Positions 53,042-62,753 of a DNA stretch of 64,000 bases are shown in pieces. Position 1 is the stretch's first letter. Each line of letters begins with the position of its first letter. This stretch comes from Rhyacichthys aspro (lineage: Eukaryota > Chordata > Actinopteri > Gobiiformes > Rhyacichthyidae). The DNA lies in assembly GCA_036850595.1 (NCBI GenBank), contig CM072156.1, forward strand, positions 6,379,441 through 6,443,440, given 5' to 3'. The notes under the pieces are model-generated. The model saw only the letters and a program-made list of their open reading frames with translations. It was not told the origin of the DNA and made no database searches. A program made the translations under genes and the position numbers.

Positions 53042-53169
53042 ACGCCTCAATATTGGCCTGAAGTTGCTGGAGGAAGCGTCTGGGGAGGGGGAAGTCTGGA
53101 CGTCTCTGCTTTGATGGTGCCCCTGCAATCTGGCCCTGGACGAGCAGAAGAAGATGGATAGATGGATGA
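53042..53169 (+). mobile_element. Rex3/RTE-like LINE, 3'-terminal fragment
   Basis: 'GCTGGAGGAAGCGTCTGGGG' then AGGGGGAAGTCTGGACGTCT is the EELEEVAGEREVWASLL-coding segment of the element. It is followed by a shortened remainder and the terminal 'GAGCAGAAGAAGATGGATA' and GATGGATGAA with GATG-type iterations. It is the fourth copy of this group in the window. Confidence 0.8.
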
Positions 53170-56100
53170 ACAGACACATTCCTATTCTAACTTATTCTTG
53201 CCGCCATAAACTCCTCCTATTAACAAATACATCCCCACTTCAAAAGATCAGAATAGCACCTTGCTATTGAATAAATACATTTGACAAAGTGGTCCTGACA
53301 CACTATTTACTCTAAAAAAGTGTCCATCCACACAATGCCAGCTTTTGAAAATTAACCACCATTTCTAAAGTAGAGTCTACACTACGTAAAACCACAGCAG
53401 AATCCCATTAGTCTCAAAGTAGTTTGGCTCAGAGTCTGTGTCACTTATGAATAACGTCATGTTTATTTTATGTCAGAGGTTCTTTATGCATCAAGGTGTT
53501 TTTCAGGTTCCATCTCTGATTATAGGGCTGTCCACCAGGCCCAGCTTACCCACATGCATCTCTCCGTCTGACCCAGCATGCCTTGGGTTTGACATGTTGC
53601 CGTGACAACCAGCCGTCTCGCCTCCCGTCTTGTGGCATCAGTAAAGCGTGCGGGCCTCCTCCTCAAAGATGTTTTTCCGTCTTTTCCCTTTGAACGTTTA
53701 TCTGCGGATCTGCTGTAAGTAGATTTGAGTCTGCGTGGCGTGACTGATATCCACTGATATCCAAGAAGGAGCTGTTCCCAGCGACGAGCGGGTCCAACAA
53801 CTCTCTGCAACTCTTTCCATTAATAATCACTGCTTCCTCTATGTGTTGTTATCAGAGCTATGTTTTTATGGGGCTCACTGCCGGAGGAATATTATTCACA
53901 GCATATTATCGAGGCCAGGGTGGAATGGTGTTCTTTATAACAGGGACTGCCAATTAATTTTCCTAAGGAGAACCTGCACTGGGCACCGCTGTGAGGCCAA
54001 GACCAACAGACTGAACTCTGCTCTGTCTTTATATAAAAGCATTAAATTACATGGTTTTGATTAGCTGCTACAAAGAGTAGAGTTCGCATTCAGAGCCAAG
54101 AAGAAAGAATACCTGCTTTATTTGGCACTGATTTTGGCAGAAACTGAAGTAGGTCTCCTTCTGATTTGTCTTTGACTTTATATTGTCATTTTAATTGTAA
54201 TCGTAAACTGTCGTGTTGATGCATTGTGTCCAATTGTGATCTAATAAACATTTTAAAACAATGTAAAAAGTTATTGTTTTTTCATTTGCATCGGCTTTTC
54301 GTCTTTTCTTATTTTTTTTATTTACTGTAGTCTCTCTTCCTCTGTTGTTTCTGCTGAATGGTTGAATGCAAAGAAATTCTACCGACAGCTACAAATAAAG
54401 TGACCTACTCCAGCTTTAGTACATTCATCTTCATCGTCTTGTGAGAAGCACATAAAGCAACACCCATCACTCAGAGCTACGTCACGGTCAGCCCAGTGTA
54501 GTCTGTCTATAAAAAGACAACTCTTCCTTTTTTTCATTTCAGAGACGCATCAAAAAGAGGGTGAATATTGCAGTGTGGCTTTCAGTGTCAATCATTTTTT
54601 GATGCGAGCAGTATGTCTTTTGTGAACCTCTCTTTAACAGCACTAGATCTTGTTTTCTGTACTGCTGCGAGGGCAAAACTCTCCTAAGTTAATCTCTAGG
54701 AGTTTTATCTTTTTCAAAAAGTGTTGTTTGATTTAAGATAGATGCTCAAGAGATTTTATGTCCACAAATTGCCCAAAATAGCAGCTTTGTTTTGTTGTGT
54801 TCAGCTGTTTCCTGAAAGTTCCTGTATTTCTCACCTGTTTAGTTTTGTGATAGTGATGCAGGCAGCAGTAACACAACTTGTTCTCCACAAACAGAGTGTA
54901 GTAGCATAAATGTTTACTGTAAATTAAAAATAGAGTAGGCAGAGTTTGAGAATAGTTATAACTGTCCAAAAAAAACTATACATAAAGTTGTTTGATACAA
55001 TGCCACTTGAGTCTGTTTTGTCATTTAAGATACTGTATTTTTAAAAACTAATTTAAATGTGATTATGGTATAAGAGAAATTGTTTTGATGTCCCTCCTGC
55101 TGTGGCTCACTAGAAATCTGTAAAAAGGCATCTGTTCTTCAAAGTTTTTACTTTTACTTTTAATACATTTTGGAGGATTTCTACTCACTTTGCTTTATTT
55201 TCAGAATATACAAACCAGTAACTTTTAGATATTTTAGGATTAGCCTGGTACCTTTGTCATACTTGTTTTAGCTGCAGTTGTTTATGAGGAGTATTTTCTC
55301 TAAATACTTCATCATTTTATTTATTTTTTTTTTCTACTAGTAACTATGTAAGTAGTAAGACTACTATTACTTGAGTACGTCTTTTGTACTCAATCCTTAA
55401 TCATCCATGTCTCATTAACCCACACAGAATCAATCAATCAATCAGTATCAAATTTCTAAATATTGTTTGTAATGTCATTTGAGTGTGACATCAGCCTGAG
55501 GAAAATAAAACAGCTTCTCTGCAGTTTTCTGTGAGAAACACAGAGGATTTCTGCTTTGTCTTTAGGCTGAAGGCCGTGCACTGACTTTAATACAAACAGT
55601 GAGGGTCATAACACAGCAGCAGTGAATGAAATGTTTGCACATTTCTCTGCTGTTTTCTGTCAATATTGTCATTATACTTGGGTCTAATAATCAGCCGAGG
55701 ACTTGTTTTGTCTTTTCGTCATCCTTTACATAAATGTGTTACCAAAAAGCCTTTCTGAAACTGAAAATAGCTGACGTCCATTACACTTTTGGCACAAACC
55801 AACCTCAAATAACTCAAGCAACTTTTAGCTAAATTTGAGTTTGTTTGTTTTTGTGTTTTTTGTTTTTTTGTCTTTGCAAATTTGACTGTTTCCATTACTC
55901 ATTTCTAGTTTCATATTTCAAAAAGCAAAGTAAATTTACTTGAGTAAACCTGGGTAATTTGGTGAAACCTGAAAGCCTTGCCTGGATGTGTAAAAATGCC
56001 TTCAAAATAAAACTAAACTATTTATTTATACTCAGTATTAAAATTCAGATTTCCTATTGACTTCTATTGGACCAGATGCCGACAGCCTGAGGAGCCACAT

Positions 56101-56424
56101 GAAGCCCGTGGGCCATACATTACCCAGATCTCCTTCAGAATAAGCCCACACAAAGTCATGCATGATCTAGTGCCCTGTCATTTCACCACAGCCACACTGT
56201 CTGTGGATGAGGCGTAAAAGATTGAGATGATTCCCTGATAACACACAGTCCACACATGTCGGACCCCTCCCCCTTTTACAGTACAAGATAAACACCATGG
56301 TGAAGCACTGTGTGGGACTCTAATGAGACGTATCCAATGGGCCTTAATCCATTCTCCCTCATTAACTCGTCTTTTTAACACATTGAGTGACAACCCAAAG
56401 GCTATTTCTGAAACTTTGATTGCT
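53170..56424. other. Intergenic 3' of htr1a, no gene
   Basis: A minus-strand frame at 53520-53810 is rich in Arg and Ser but has no domain. GTTGCCGTGACAAC at 53596-53609 resembles an RFX X-box except for the central dinucleotide. (AATC)n iterations lie near 55430-55443. An AATAAA at about 54243 has no identified transcript upstream. Confidence 0.4.
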
Positions 56425-56430
56425 TTTATT
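56425..56430 (-). terminator. htr1a: Candidate htr1a poly(A) signal
   Basis: A canonical AATAAA on the minus strand, 285-290 nt past the stop codon of htr1a. It is the first canonical hexamer downstream of the coding sequence. Another lies near 56022, so a longer alternative 3' UTR is possible. Confidence 0.45.
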
Positions 56431-56714
56431 GTTCCAGTGCTACAAAGCTCATGTATGATGTCACTGAACCCACGTGTCTCATGATAAAAATGCATGGAAT
56501 CAGCACATGACTTGACACGGTCTTGGCATGGCATTACAAGGATGGCTGCCATGGCGTGAGGCTATATATTGTAGCTACAACACTGAATAGACATGAGCGT
56601 GTACATTATTTATAGTCCAATATCTCTTCCTGCTTTTGTACACACTGCTCACAAGCCACCCACAAGTCCCTGAATGCACGTCTTGGAGTACTTTTTTTGC
56701 AGTCTGTAATTCGA

Positions 56715-57944
56715 CTATGGTCTGTGGAATTTGCATTTGATGATCTTCTTGAAAGCACTTTGGAAGTCTTTGTTGAAGTAGGCATATATGATTGGGTTTA
56801 GGAGTGAGTTGGAATAGCCCAGCCAGTTTATCACTGCTCCCAACCAGTCCGGCATGTAGCAGCTCTCTGCGCAGAAAGGCAACACTAGGGCCACGATAAA
56901 AAATGGCAGCCAGCAAAAGATGAAAGTCCCCATGATTATCCCGAGCGTTTTGACGGTTTTGCGCTCTCTCGCCAAAGCCAGCTTCCTCTTTGCGCCCGAG
57001 TTTTTTTCGTTAATGTTCTCATAGGACGAAGACTGCGGCGTGTTGGGCAGAGGCAGGTGCGTTTTGGAGTTGCTGATAACTTCTATGATCTCCAACGATT
57101 CCCCTTCGTCTTGGTGTTTGACGGCGCCGTTTACGCACGGAGAGCTGTTTTTAGAGTCGTCTTCACGCTTCCAGTTGCCGTTGGTTTTCTTGTGGAAAAC
57201 AGCCGGCGACAGAGACGAGCACTTTTCTGACACTTTCTCTGCTTTCTTTACCGTCTTTCGGATCCTGAAGCGGGCCGCTTTGAATATCCGCCCGTACAGG
57301 ACTAGCATAAGAATAAGAGGGATGTAAAAAGCGCCAAAAGTGGAGTAGATTGTGTAACCCGGGTCTTGGCTGATGTTACACGCGTCTGGGTTGGCTCTGT
57401 CTTCTGCGCTTCTCCATCCTAACATGGGCGGGATGGAGATGGAGAAGCCAACGAGCCAGGTGACACTGATAAGAAGCGCAGCTCGTCTCGGCGTGCGCTT
57501 ATTGACGTAGTCTATGGGGTCCGTTATGGCCCAGTATCTGTCCAAAGCGATTGCGCACAAATGGAGAATAGACGAAGTGCAGCAGAGTACATCCAAAGAG
57601 ATAAACAAGTCGCAGATCTCTTGGCCCAGTGTCCACTTGTTCAGAACTTGGTACAAAGCGGCCATGGGCAAGACCAGAACCGACACCATGAGGTCTGTCA
57701 CCGCGAGGGATCCGATCAAGTAGTTGGCAACATTTTGGAGCGATCTTTCCAAAGCGATGGCCGCCACTACGCACGCGTTGCCAAATATGGAGCAGAGGAT
57801 AAGCGCCGCTAGAAGCAAAGAGGTGATGATCTGGTAACTCAACGCCACCTCTGGCACCGACCCAGAGCCTGTGCCGTTCTTGGAGTCCCACTCCACGCTC
57901 ACGCCGCTCGCGTTGCTGTCGTTGCTGCTCGAGATGAAATCCAT
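56715..57944 (-). CDS. htr1a: 5-hydroxytryptamine (serotonin) receptor 1A
   Basis: A complete 409-codon intronless frame encoding a class A GPCR; human HTR1A is also intronless (422 residues). Family role: Gi/o-coupled serotonin receptor lowering cAMP and activating GIRK channels in neuronal plasma membrane. Visible features are N-terminal N-glycosylation sequons at N8, N11 and N23, TM1 from about residue 37, the NYLIGSLAVTDLMVSVLV block of TM2, and the TM3 amine-binding Asp118 within SLDVLCCTS. DRY is at 135-137, the Cys111-Cys189 disulfide pair is present, and TM5 has YSTFGAFYIP with Ser201/Thr202. A long third cytoplasmic loop (about 218-330) ends in KRKLALARERKTVKTLG. CWLPF is in TM6, Asn373 and NPIIY (383-387) are in TM7. 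The start is chosen because it gives the family N-terminus and has G at -3 and +4. The tail ends KCKFHRP, where mammals have KCKFCRQ, so the second palmitoylated Cys is missing. Teleosts carry two paralogues (htr1aa/htr1ab), and I cannot tell which this is. Confidence 0.98.
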   Translation of the reverse strand: MDFISSSNDSNASGVSVEWDSKNGTGSGSVPEVALSYQIITSLLLAALILCSIFGNACVVAAIALERSLQNVANYLIGSLAVTDLMVSVLVLPMAALYQVLNKWTLGQEICDLFISLDVLCCTSSILHLCAIALDRYWAITDPIDYVNKRTPRRAALLISVTWLVGFSISIPPMLGWRSAEDRANPDACNISQDPGYTIYSTFGAFYIPLILMLVLYGRIFKAARFRIRKTVKKAEKVSEKCSSLSPAVFHKKTNGNWKREDDSKNSSPCVNGAVKHQDEGESLEIIEVISNSKTHLPLPNTPQSSSYENINEKNSGAKRKLALARERKTVKTLGIIMGTFIFCWLPFFIVALVLPFCAESCYMPDWLGAVINWLGYSNSLLNPIIYAYFNKDFQSAFKKIIKCKFHRP

Positions 57945-57987
57945 GACAACTTTTACCCCCCGAAAAGAGCCACAGTCGGTCAGTCAG

Positions 57988-58083
57988 TCAGCCTCTAGCT
58001 CTGCTGCTGCTGCTGCCGCTGCTGTGCGTCTCACCGGGCTCCATCAGAGTTACCGAGTTCGTGCCGTAGCTCTCAGGACGCAT
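57988..58083 (-). other. Upstream ORF 1 in htr1a leader
   Basis: If transcription starts downstream of the TATA box near 58250, the leader contains an ATG at 58083 opening a 31-codon frame that ends 43 nt before the htr1a start codon. A second in-frame ATG lies at 58045. Its Ser-rich 3' part is encoded by the CAG/CTG-type repeat (about 57998-58023). Peptide function is not implied; any effect would be on ribosome access. Confidence 0.35.
57998..58023. repeat. CTG/CCG trinucleotide run in htr1a leader
   Basis: An imperfect CTG repeat on the plus strand (CAG on the transcribed strand), about 50-80 nt upstream of the start codon. Confidence 0.7.
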
Positions 58084-58177
58084 GACGCAGACTTCTGTGT
58101 ATGTGTGTGTATGTGTGTGTGTGTGTGTTTGTGTGTGTGTGCGTGAGAGAGTGAGGGGGCTGTGTGTGTTGGAGCAT
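58050..58177 (-). other. Upstream ORF 2 across the CA repeat
   Basis: An ATG at 58177 opens a frame through the (CA)n tract, giving a Thr-His-rich stretch, and stops at 58050. It overlaps uORF 1 in another frame. It exists only because the repeat has no stops in this frame, and its length would vary with repeat length. Confidence 0.3.
58096..58143. repeat. (TG)n/(CA)n microsatellite, interrupted
   Basis: TG dinucleotides interrupted by TATG and TTTG units. It lies in the predicted htr1a leader, between the TATA box and the start codon, and is likely polymorphic. Confidence 0.9.
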
Positions 58178-58246
58178 GTGAGTGTTGACAGCCGGTGCAC
58201 TCGCTGGTACTGCGAATCATCTGAGCTCGGTGACGCCGTGAATTCA

Positions 58247-58273
58247 TTTATAGGAGCGGCGGTGGATACGTCA
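58247..58273 (-). promoter_or_regulatory. htr1a: htr1a core promoter: TATA box and CRE-like site
   Basis: On the minus strand CCTATAAATG gives a TATAAA at 58252-58247, about 300 nt upstream of the start codon and oriented towards htr1a. TACGTCA on the plus strand (58267-58273), just upstream of the box, is a CRE-like half site. This predicts a start near 58220 and a leader of about 275 nt. The transcription start itself is not visible in the sequence. Confidence 0.5.
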
Positions 58274-58633
58274 GAGCGCACTGGAGTTTTGTGCCACGGC
58301 TCGCCTCGGTGTTCACTTCTTCACCGCAGACAGACGACGAGGGCACAGCGAGCGCTCCTCTGTTTCCTTTAGACCACTCTTTAGACACTTTAGCTGTAGT
58401 ATTTTCTTTGTTATGTTTAATATAGTCAGGAGTCACTTTGAGGGATATCTGTTGCTGCTGTTTTCTTGAAGGAACTGTAAACTCTAGAATTTGATCAATA
58501 CAGAGTGATTCTAAACCTGTTTTCTGGTTTATTTAAGAAAGAAATAGTTTGTTACTTAAGAAACAACGAGATCAGAGTACTTGATTTTGCTCCGGATCGA
58601 GAGAAGGTAAACTGTTGAGCGCTGAGCGGTACT

Positions 58634-58650
58634 TTCAGCACCAGAGACAG
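58634..58650 (+). promoter_or_regulatory. RE1/NRSE site for REST upstream of htr1a
   Basis: TTCAGCACCAGAGACAG satisfies every position of the published NRSE consensus NTYAGMRCCNNRGMSAG. Extending to 21 bp gives 18 matches to the canonical TTCAGCACC…GGACAGCGCC form. It lies about 690 bp upstream of the htr1a start codon and about 380 bp upstream of the TATA box. REST silences neuronal genes in non-neuronal cells, and a REST element has been described upstream of mammalian 5-HT1A genes, so the placement is biologically coherent. Binding itself is inference. Confidence 0.65.
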
Positions 58651-58693
58651 CTCCAGAGCCGCAGAGCTCTGAGGGGAGCTGCTGCCATCTACC

Positions 58694-58711
58694 GCCCACA
58701 GGTGGCACTGT
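58694..58711. promoter_or_regulatory. CTCF-like motif between htr1a and rnf180
   Basis: GCCCACAGGTGGCACTG matches the CTCF core CCASYAGRKGGCRS at 12 of 14 positions. On the opposite strand CCACCTGTGGGCGG also matches at 12 of 14. This is suggestive only. Its position between two divergently arranged genes and 45 bp from the RE1 is why it is recorded. Confidence 0.3.
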
Positions 58712-59072
58712 CCAACAGGACCAACAACACCGTGAGAATTAGGAGATATACAGAGCATTTTAGTAAAGATTCTCACAGAATAATTTATTGTGATAAAACA
58801 CAATAGAAATGAAATAATATGAGCTGAGACTACAAACTTTTCTGACAAATAGTTGATAAAACGTGCCTGCCTTTGAATGAATGGATACTGTATTTAATAT
58901 TTCTCACTCAAAGAAGCTATATACAGGTATTTGTATCTAGATAGCTACATCTGCTGCTACATTCTCATATACATATAAAGGGTACATATAGTTATATGCA
59001 TAAAGTACACTAATAAGGATTTCGTCCCATTTTGTTTTCCCTGTACAATGACACTGGCAAAAAAGACCACCA

Positions 59073-59120
59073 CTTCTATTCTTCTATTTTATTCTATTCT
59101 ATTGTATTCTATTCTATTCT
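59073..59120. repeat. (TTCTA)n pentanucleotide microsatellite
   Basis: Imperfect TTCTA/ATTCT iterations with single-base variants (TATTTTATTC, TATTGTATTC). Confidence 0.9.
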
Positions 59121-59840
59121 GTATGTTTACATTCACTAGAGATATGCTTTATTTAGTTCACTTTGGAGGAAATAACAATATAGACCTAAATATAGAAAGC
59201 AAGAGAACAATGCAACATTAATACAACAATAGTGACAAGTGGAAGTATTACGCCACTGATGCAAAAATTACAGCCAACTGTAATAAAGAAATGAATTTAG
59301 ATTTGAAGGTGTTAAATAGAAAAAGGGAAATGAAAAACAGTAAACTGATGCTGTTGTAAAGGCTGCCACACAAAAAGTGCCATGGTAACAGGGTTCATAA
59401 GACTCCATAAAGAATTAGTTCCTGGTGCTATCACAGCATCGAGGTGAGCCCCTCACCTCATTTAACCCACCCAACACTACGCCAGGCTCCATCTTGTCGT
59501 CTCCACAGAGAACTGCCTGTGAACAAAAGCCCAAATAAACAGGAATCAATTGTTGTCTTATTGGGTCTAGGTTTGAAAAACAACAACCAAATCCTCCACC
59601 TTGTCTTGTAACGCTTGGCTAAGTGTTTCACCCTTTGGCAGCTGCTTCACATTCAGCACCAAACCAGCTCTCTCTGCTTATCTCCGGCGAAAAAGCTGAC
59701 AGTGTGCTTGTGCTCGGGAAAGGTAGCTCTGGCTTTTTCACCTCATTTTTTTGTGGTTTGTGTGTTCTATAGGTCACATGGGACAACAATGAGGCCCACA
59801 ACAGTGCACCTTTTGTAACGGGGCTTTTGTCTTGTGTCAG

Positions 59841-60820
59841 CAGTGTGGAAGGTCCCAGGGGGGCCTAACAGGGGCAGGACGGACCCGGCAGGCAAAGGGC
59901 TACTAGACTTATCACCTACTTTGAGCTGGAAAAGTCCCTTTGCTGTTTTAAATCTAGCTAAAACCCTATGTTTGGAGATATGGAAGGTGGTTAGAAGTGT
60001 CATTATGAGCGCCCACGTGGGAGTCTTGGGCGTTAATGGCTCGAGAAGAGATGGAAGTGAGGAGGAGACCGGTCAGCAAATGGATATGACCCTGCCTTTA
60101 AGAGGGGTAAGGTCTTGGACGAGGAACAGAAATACAATGGGAGATTCAAGTAACTTGGAGTCTTTCGTGAGGCCTGCCCTGCCTGGAAGAAAAACACATA
60201 GAAGTTGGGTTCGTGAGGAGATTAGAGGAAGACGGCACATGGGAAGTCAAAGTGAAAGAAGACTTGAAGGCAGAGAGGCTAACACTGACAGTGGGTCTAG
60301 CTCTAATTCTGAGTTACAACTTCATAACATGGCAGACTCTGCAGAAGGATCAAACAACACACAAAGAAGGAGTTCTAGATATAACAATGGACGCCGGTCA
60401 CATGGCTCCGAAGGTAACGTACAATCCTCACACGCTGGGCCCGTAACTCCAAGAACACAAATCAGTGAGTCACACGTTTTATCAAGTAGCACATCCGAAG
60501 AACAGGATCCATTCTGGGTAGAAGTGAGAACCCGGGCCCCCAACGCCAGGTCGTCTCAGGCTGCGACAGAATTACAGGTTCGGACTAGCTCAGAGCTAGG
60601 AGAGGAAGAGGAAGAAGAGGAGGAGGAAGAGGAGGACAGCGGTGAAGGGGGAAGTGGAGTGATGGAAGTCCAGGGTCAAACTGTGAACCCAGAGCTGCTG
60701 CTGCCTGCTGTTGGTGTCGGAGAAAGACGCATGAGCCGACGAGAGAAGAATCGAATGAGGTGTCTGAGGAGGAGGCAGAGGAAGAAGGAGCGATGGAGGC
60801 AGCTGCAGGAGAGTCGACAG
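59841..60820 (+). CDS. rnf180: RNF180 E3 ubiquitin ligase, large middle exon (partial)
   Basis: Open from the stop at 59816 to 60856, but the real exon most likely ends at 60820, where CAG|GTGAAT is a strong donor in phase 0. RNF180 (Rines) is a membrane-anchored RING E3 ligase; this exon encodes the linker between its N-terminal Cys-rich part and the RING. Visible features are LAKTLCLEI near the start (human LTEALCLEV), a low-complexity Ser/Arg/Asn middle, an acidic run of about a dozen Glu (60600-60640), and a conserved basic block near the end, MSRREKNRMRCLRRRQRKK then ERW (human [22 protein letters not shown]). The first exon base is uncertain; I favour the acceptor TTGTGTCAG ending at 59840. 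No ATG start is expected inside the exon. The RING and transmembrane exons are not found and presumably lie beyond the window. The neighbour htr1a is divergent, as in human. Confidence 0.8.
60600..60640 (+). repeat. GAG/GAA purine repeat coding poly-Glu in rnf180
   Basis: A run of GAG and GAA codons in frame with the rnf180 exon. It is a coding microsatellite that probably varies in length between individuals and species. Confidence 0.85.
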
Positions 60821-62483
60821 GTGAATCAGACACTCCACGTACACATGTGTGGATGATGAAGGTTCGTTAATCTATATTTAATGGTAACCTTCACGTTTCT
60901 GCTTAAAAAGGTACTGCTAAGTGTGTCTTTGGCTCAAGGGACAGGTAGCAAAAGTCCAAGGTGACTTTACAAGTGAAACAAACAGGTTTATAGTCTTGTA
61001 CAAACTGGTTTACCTTTTTTAGCAGCAGCAGGGAGACTGTGTTGACAGCCATATGACATTACAGTGCACTTAGCTAGTGTAGCTCTAAAGGTCAGAATAT
61101 CCAGTAAAATTTAACAATAACAGCACTGCCTTCACTGAGCTAACAACCTGGCTCCTGATGTGTCAGTGTAGTTTACCTGCCGCTAGTTTTCACCTCCTTC
61201 ACCCTCATTTAAACTCTGTGACCAGTGACTTGGATTTGTTCAAATATGATGGTATATAATAACGTATATACTCTATTTGTGTAGAGCCTGGAGCATCCAA
61301 GGTACTATTTTTAACCCTTTAACTGTGTAGTTTTGGGTAGTGTACTGTTAGCTGGTGCTAGCTGTGTTGTGATAACAGAATAATACTTCAAATAGTATAA
61401 TATAAAGAGTATCTCACGACAGTTTCAATAGATCAGTTCATTCTCTATAAAGATCTTTTTATTGTGACTCTAATGTTGTACTTCTATTTTACGAACAAAT
61501 TATCACGCTGCTGCCCATTTTGTATCCACAATTACACAGCTGAAAATGAGTATTATTACACTTAGTGGCTAACGTGGTTCAAAGTCTCTCCATATTTCCT
61601 CTCATATGGTCTGCACTGGAAAACACATCATGAATATGCAAGAATAAATGAGTCTTTTCTTTGAACTATGTCCCAATTCTCAAGTGATCCCTGAAGATTT
61701 ATAGTCAGCCACTTCAGCTGCAAATTATCCAATTTAGCCACTCAAAGGTCTATTTACATTGAAGATGGAGGACTAATGGATACAAAACAACATAATGCTT
61801 GCGTAATCGTGTTTGTGTCGTATAACAATTAGAAACCAAACCCGCTGTATTTTCTCTGGATTTATTTTTAGGTTTCAGCCTGGCTCTGTGTGGCTAACGG
61901 TGAATTTGTGGCGGTGTGTTTGTGTTTCATGGAGACTCTGATTCTCCAGCTTAAGCAGTGCCCAGCTCATCTCAATAGCCATTGTCTGTGTGGTCTAAAG
62001 TGGGGCTACATCTGAATAAGGCGCATGCAGAGGCTTGTGCTGAGAGCCCTTCACAGGCAGCAGACAAAGAGCATGTTCGGTGTTGATTGGCTGCTGTAGA
62101 TGGGCAGTGATGAGCTGAATGGAAATGAATCAGGTCATATCTATTACCTAACGCTTAAATGTCTTACTTTTGCTTAAGTTGTTGATATATGAGGCCATTT
62201 GTTAATGCTTAAACCAAACTTTTGATACTTATTAAACACCAAAAAGGCAGATATCAATAATTAAATATGCCCTCACTTACACACATCAATAAGCAATTTG
62301 ATATCATATGTTAGAACAACACATAACCTACTTTTGTGAAAAGACCAAAGCACTTGTGGCACGCTGCAGTGGTATTCATGCATTAATCATTGATGTAATT
62401 CATCAATATTAACAGTTTTTTTGCAAATTAAATTTCCTTAGAGACTACAACATCTTCATAGTTTAGCATTTTTACTGAGTTTG
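60821..62483 (+). other. Probable rnf180 intron
   Basis: It follows the strong donor at the end of the large rnf180 exon. AT-rich, with no RING-type cysteine/histidine pattern in any plus-strand frame, so the next exon is not here. Confidence 0.5.
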
Positions 62484-62753
62484 TTAAAGGTGCAGTAGGC
62501 AAAACTTGAAGAGCTGCTGTAGACGACACTGTCCATCCATTCATCGACTTCCACCAATCAGAGGCCGAGTTAAAATTTAAGTTTTCCTTTTTCCTTTGTT
62601 ATTGCTATTGTCATAGTATTTTAAAAATGGATGCCAACATGGCTGCCCTAAGCTATGTTTTCTGGAGGCTACTCAGTTCACAACATCGCAAAAAGTACTC
62701 ATTTATTTGTTTTCATAGTGTGATACCTTAGAAACTGCCTACCCTAGCTTTAA
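62484..62753. mobile_element. TTAA-bounded MITE candidate in rnf180 intron
   Basis: The left end is TTAAAGGTGCAGTAGGCA. The right end, read in reverse complement, is TTAAAGCTAGGGTAGGCA. The first 19 bases match at 14 positions, and both ends begin with TTAA, the target duplicated by piggyBac-type transposons. The 270-bp element has no coding capacity, so it would have been moved in trans. The superfamily is inferred from TTAA alone. Confidence 0.65.

Larger units (their letters stand above)
58274..59840. other. Divergent htr1a-rnf180 intergenic or intronic interval
   Basis: This is the upstream region of htr1a. It holds the RE1, a CTCF-like site and a pentanucleotide repeat, all listed separately. 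None of the N-terminal rnf180 coding exons (the cysteine-rich segment ending in a C..CGARLGGF-type motif in human) is recognisable here on the plus strand, so this may be intron or 5' flank of rnf180. Confidence 0.5.

Noticed and set aside
53520..53810. Minus-strand 96-codon Arg-rich frame
   Set aside because: No domain, no splice context and no repeat signature; the length is within chance for a GC-richer patch.
56178..56552. Minus-strand 124-codon frame just downstream of htr1a
   Set aside because: It lies in the probable htr1a 3' UTR and shows no recognisable domain.
57499..57891. Long alternative frames inside htr1a on both strands
   Set aside because: They are shadows of the conserved receptor frame.
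59382..59443. ATG in a GCCATGG context followed by an open stretch and a GAG|GTGAGC donor, as first coding exon of rnf180
   Set aside because: The encoded 20 residues do not resemble the RNF180 N-terminus convincingly, and the splice phase does not fit the best acceptor of the large exon.
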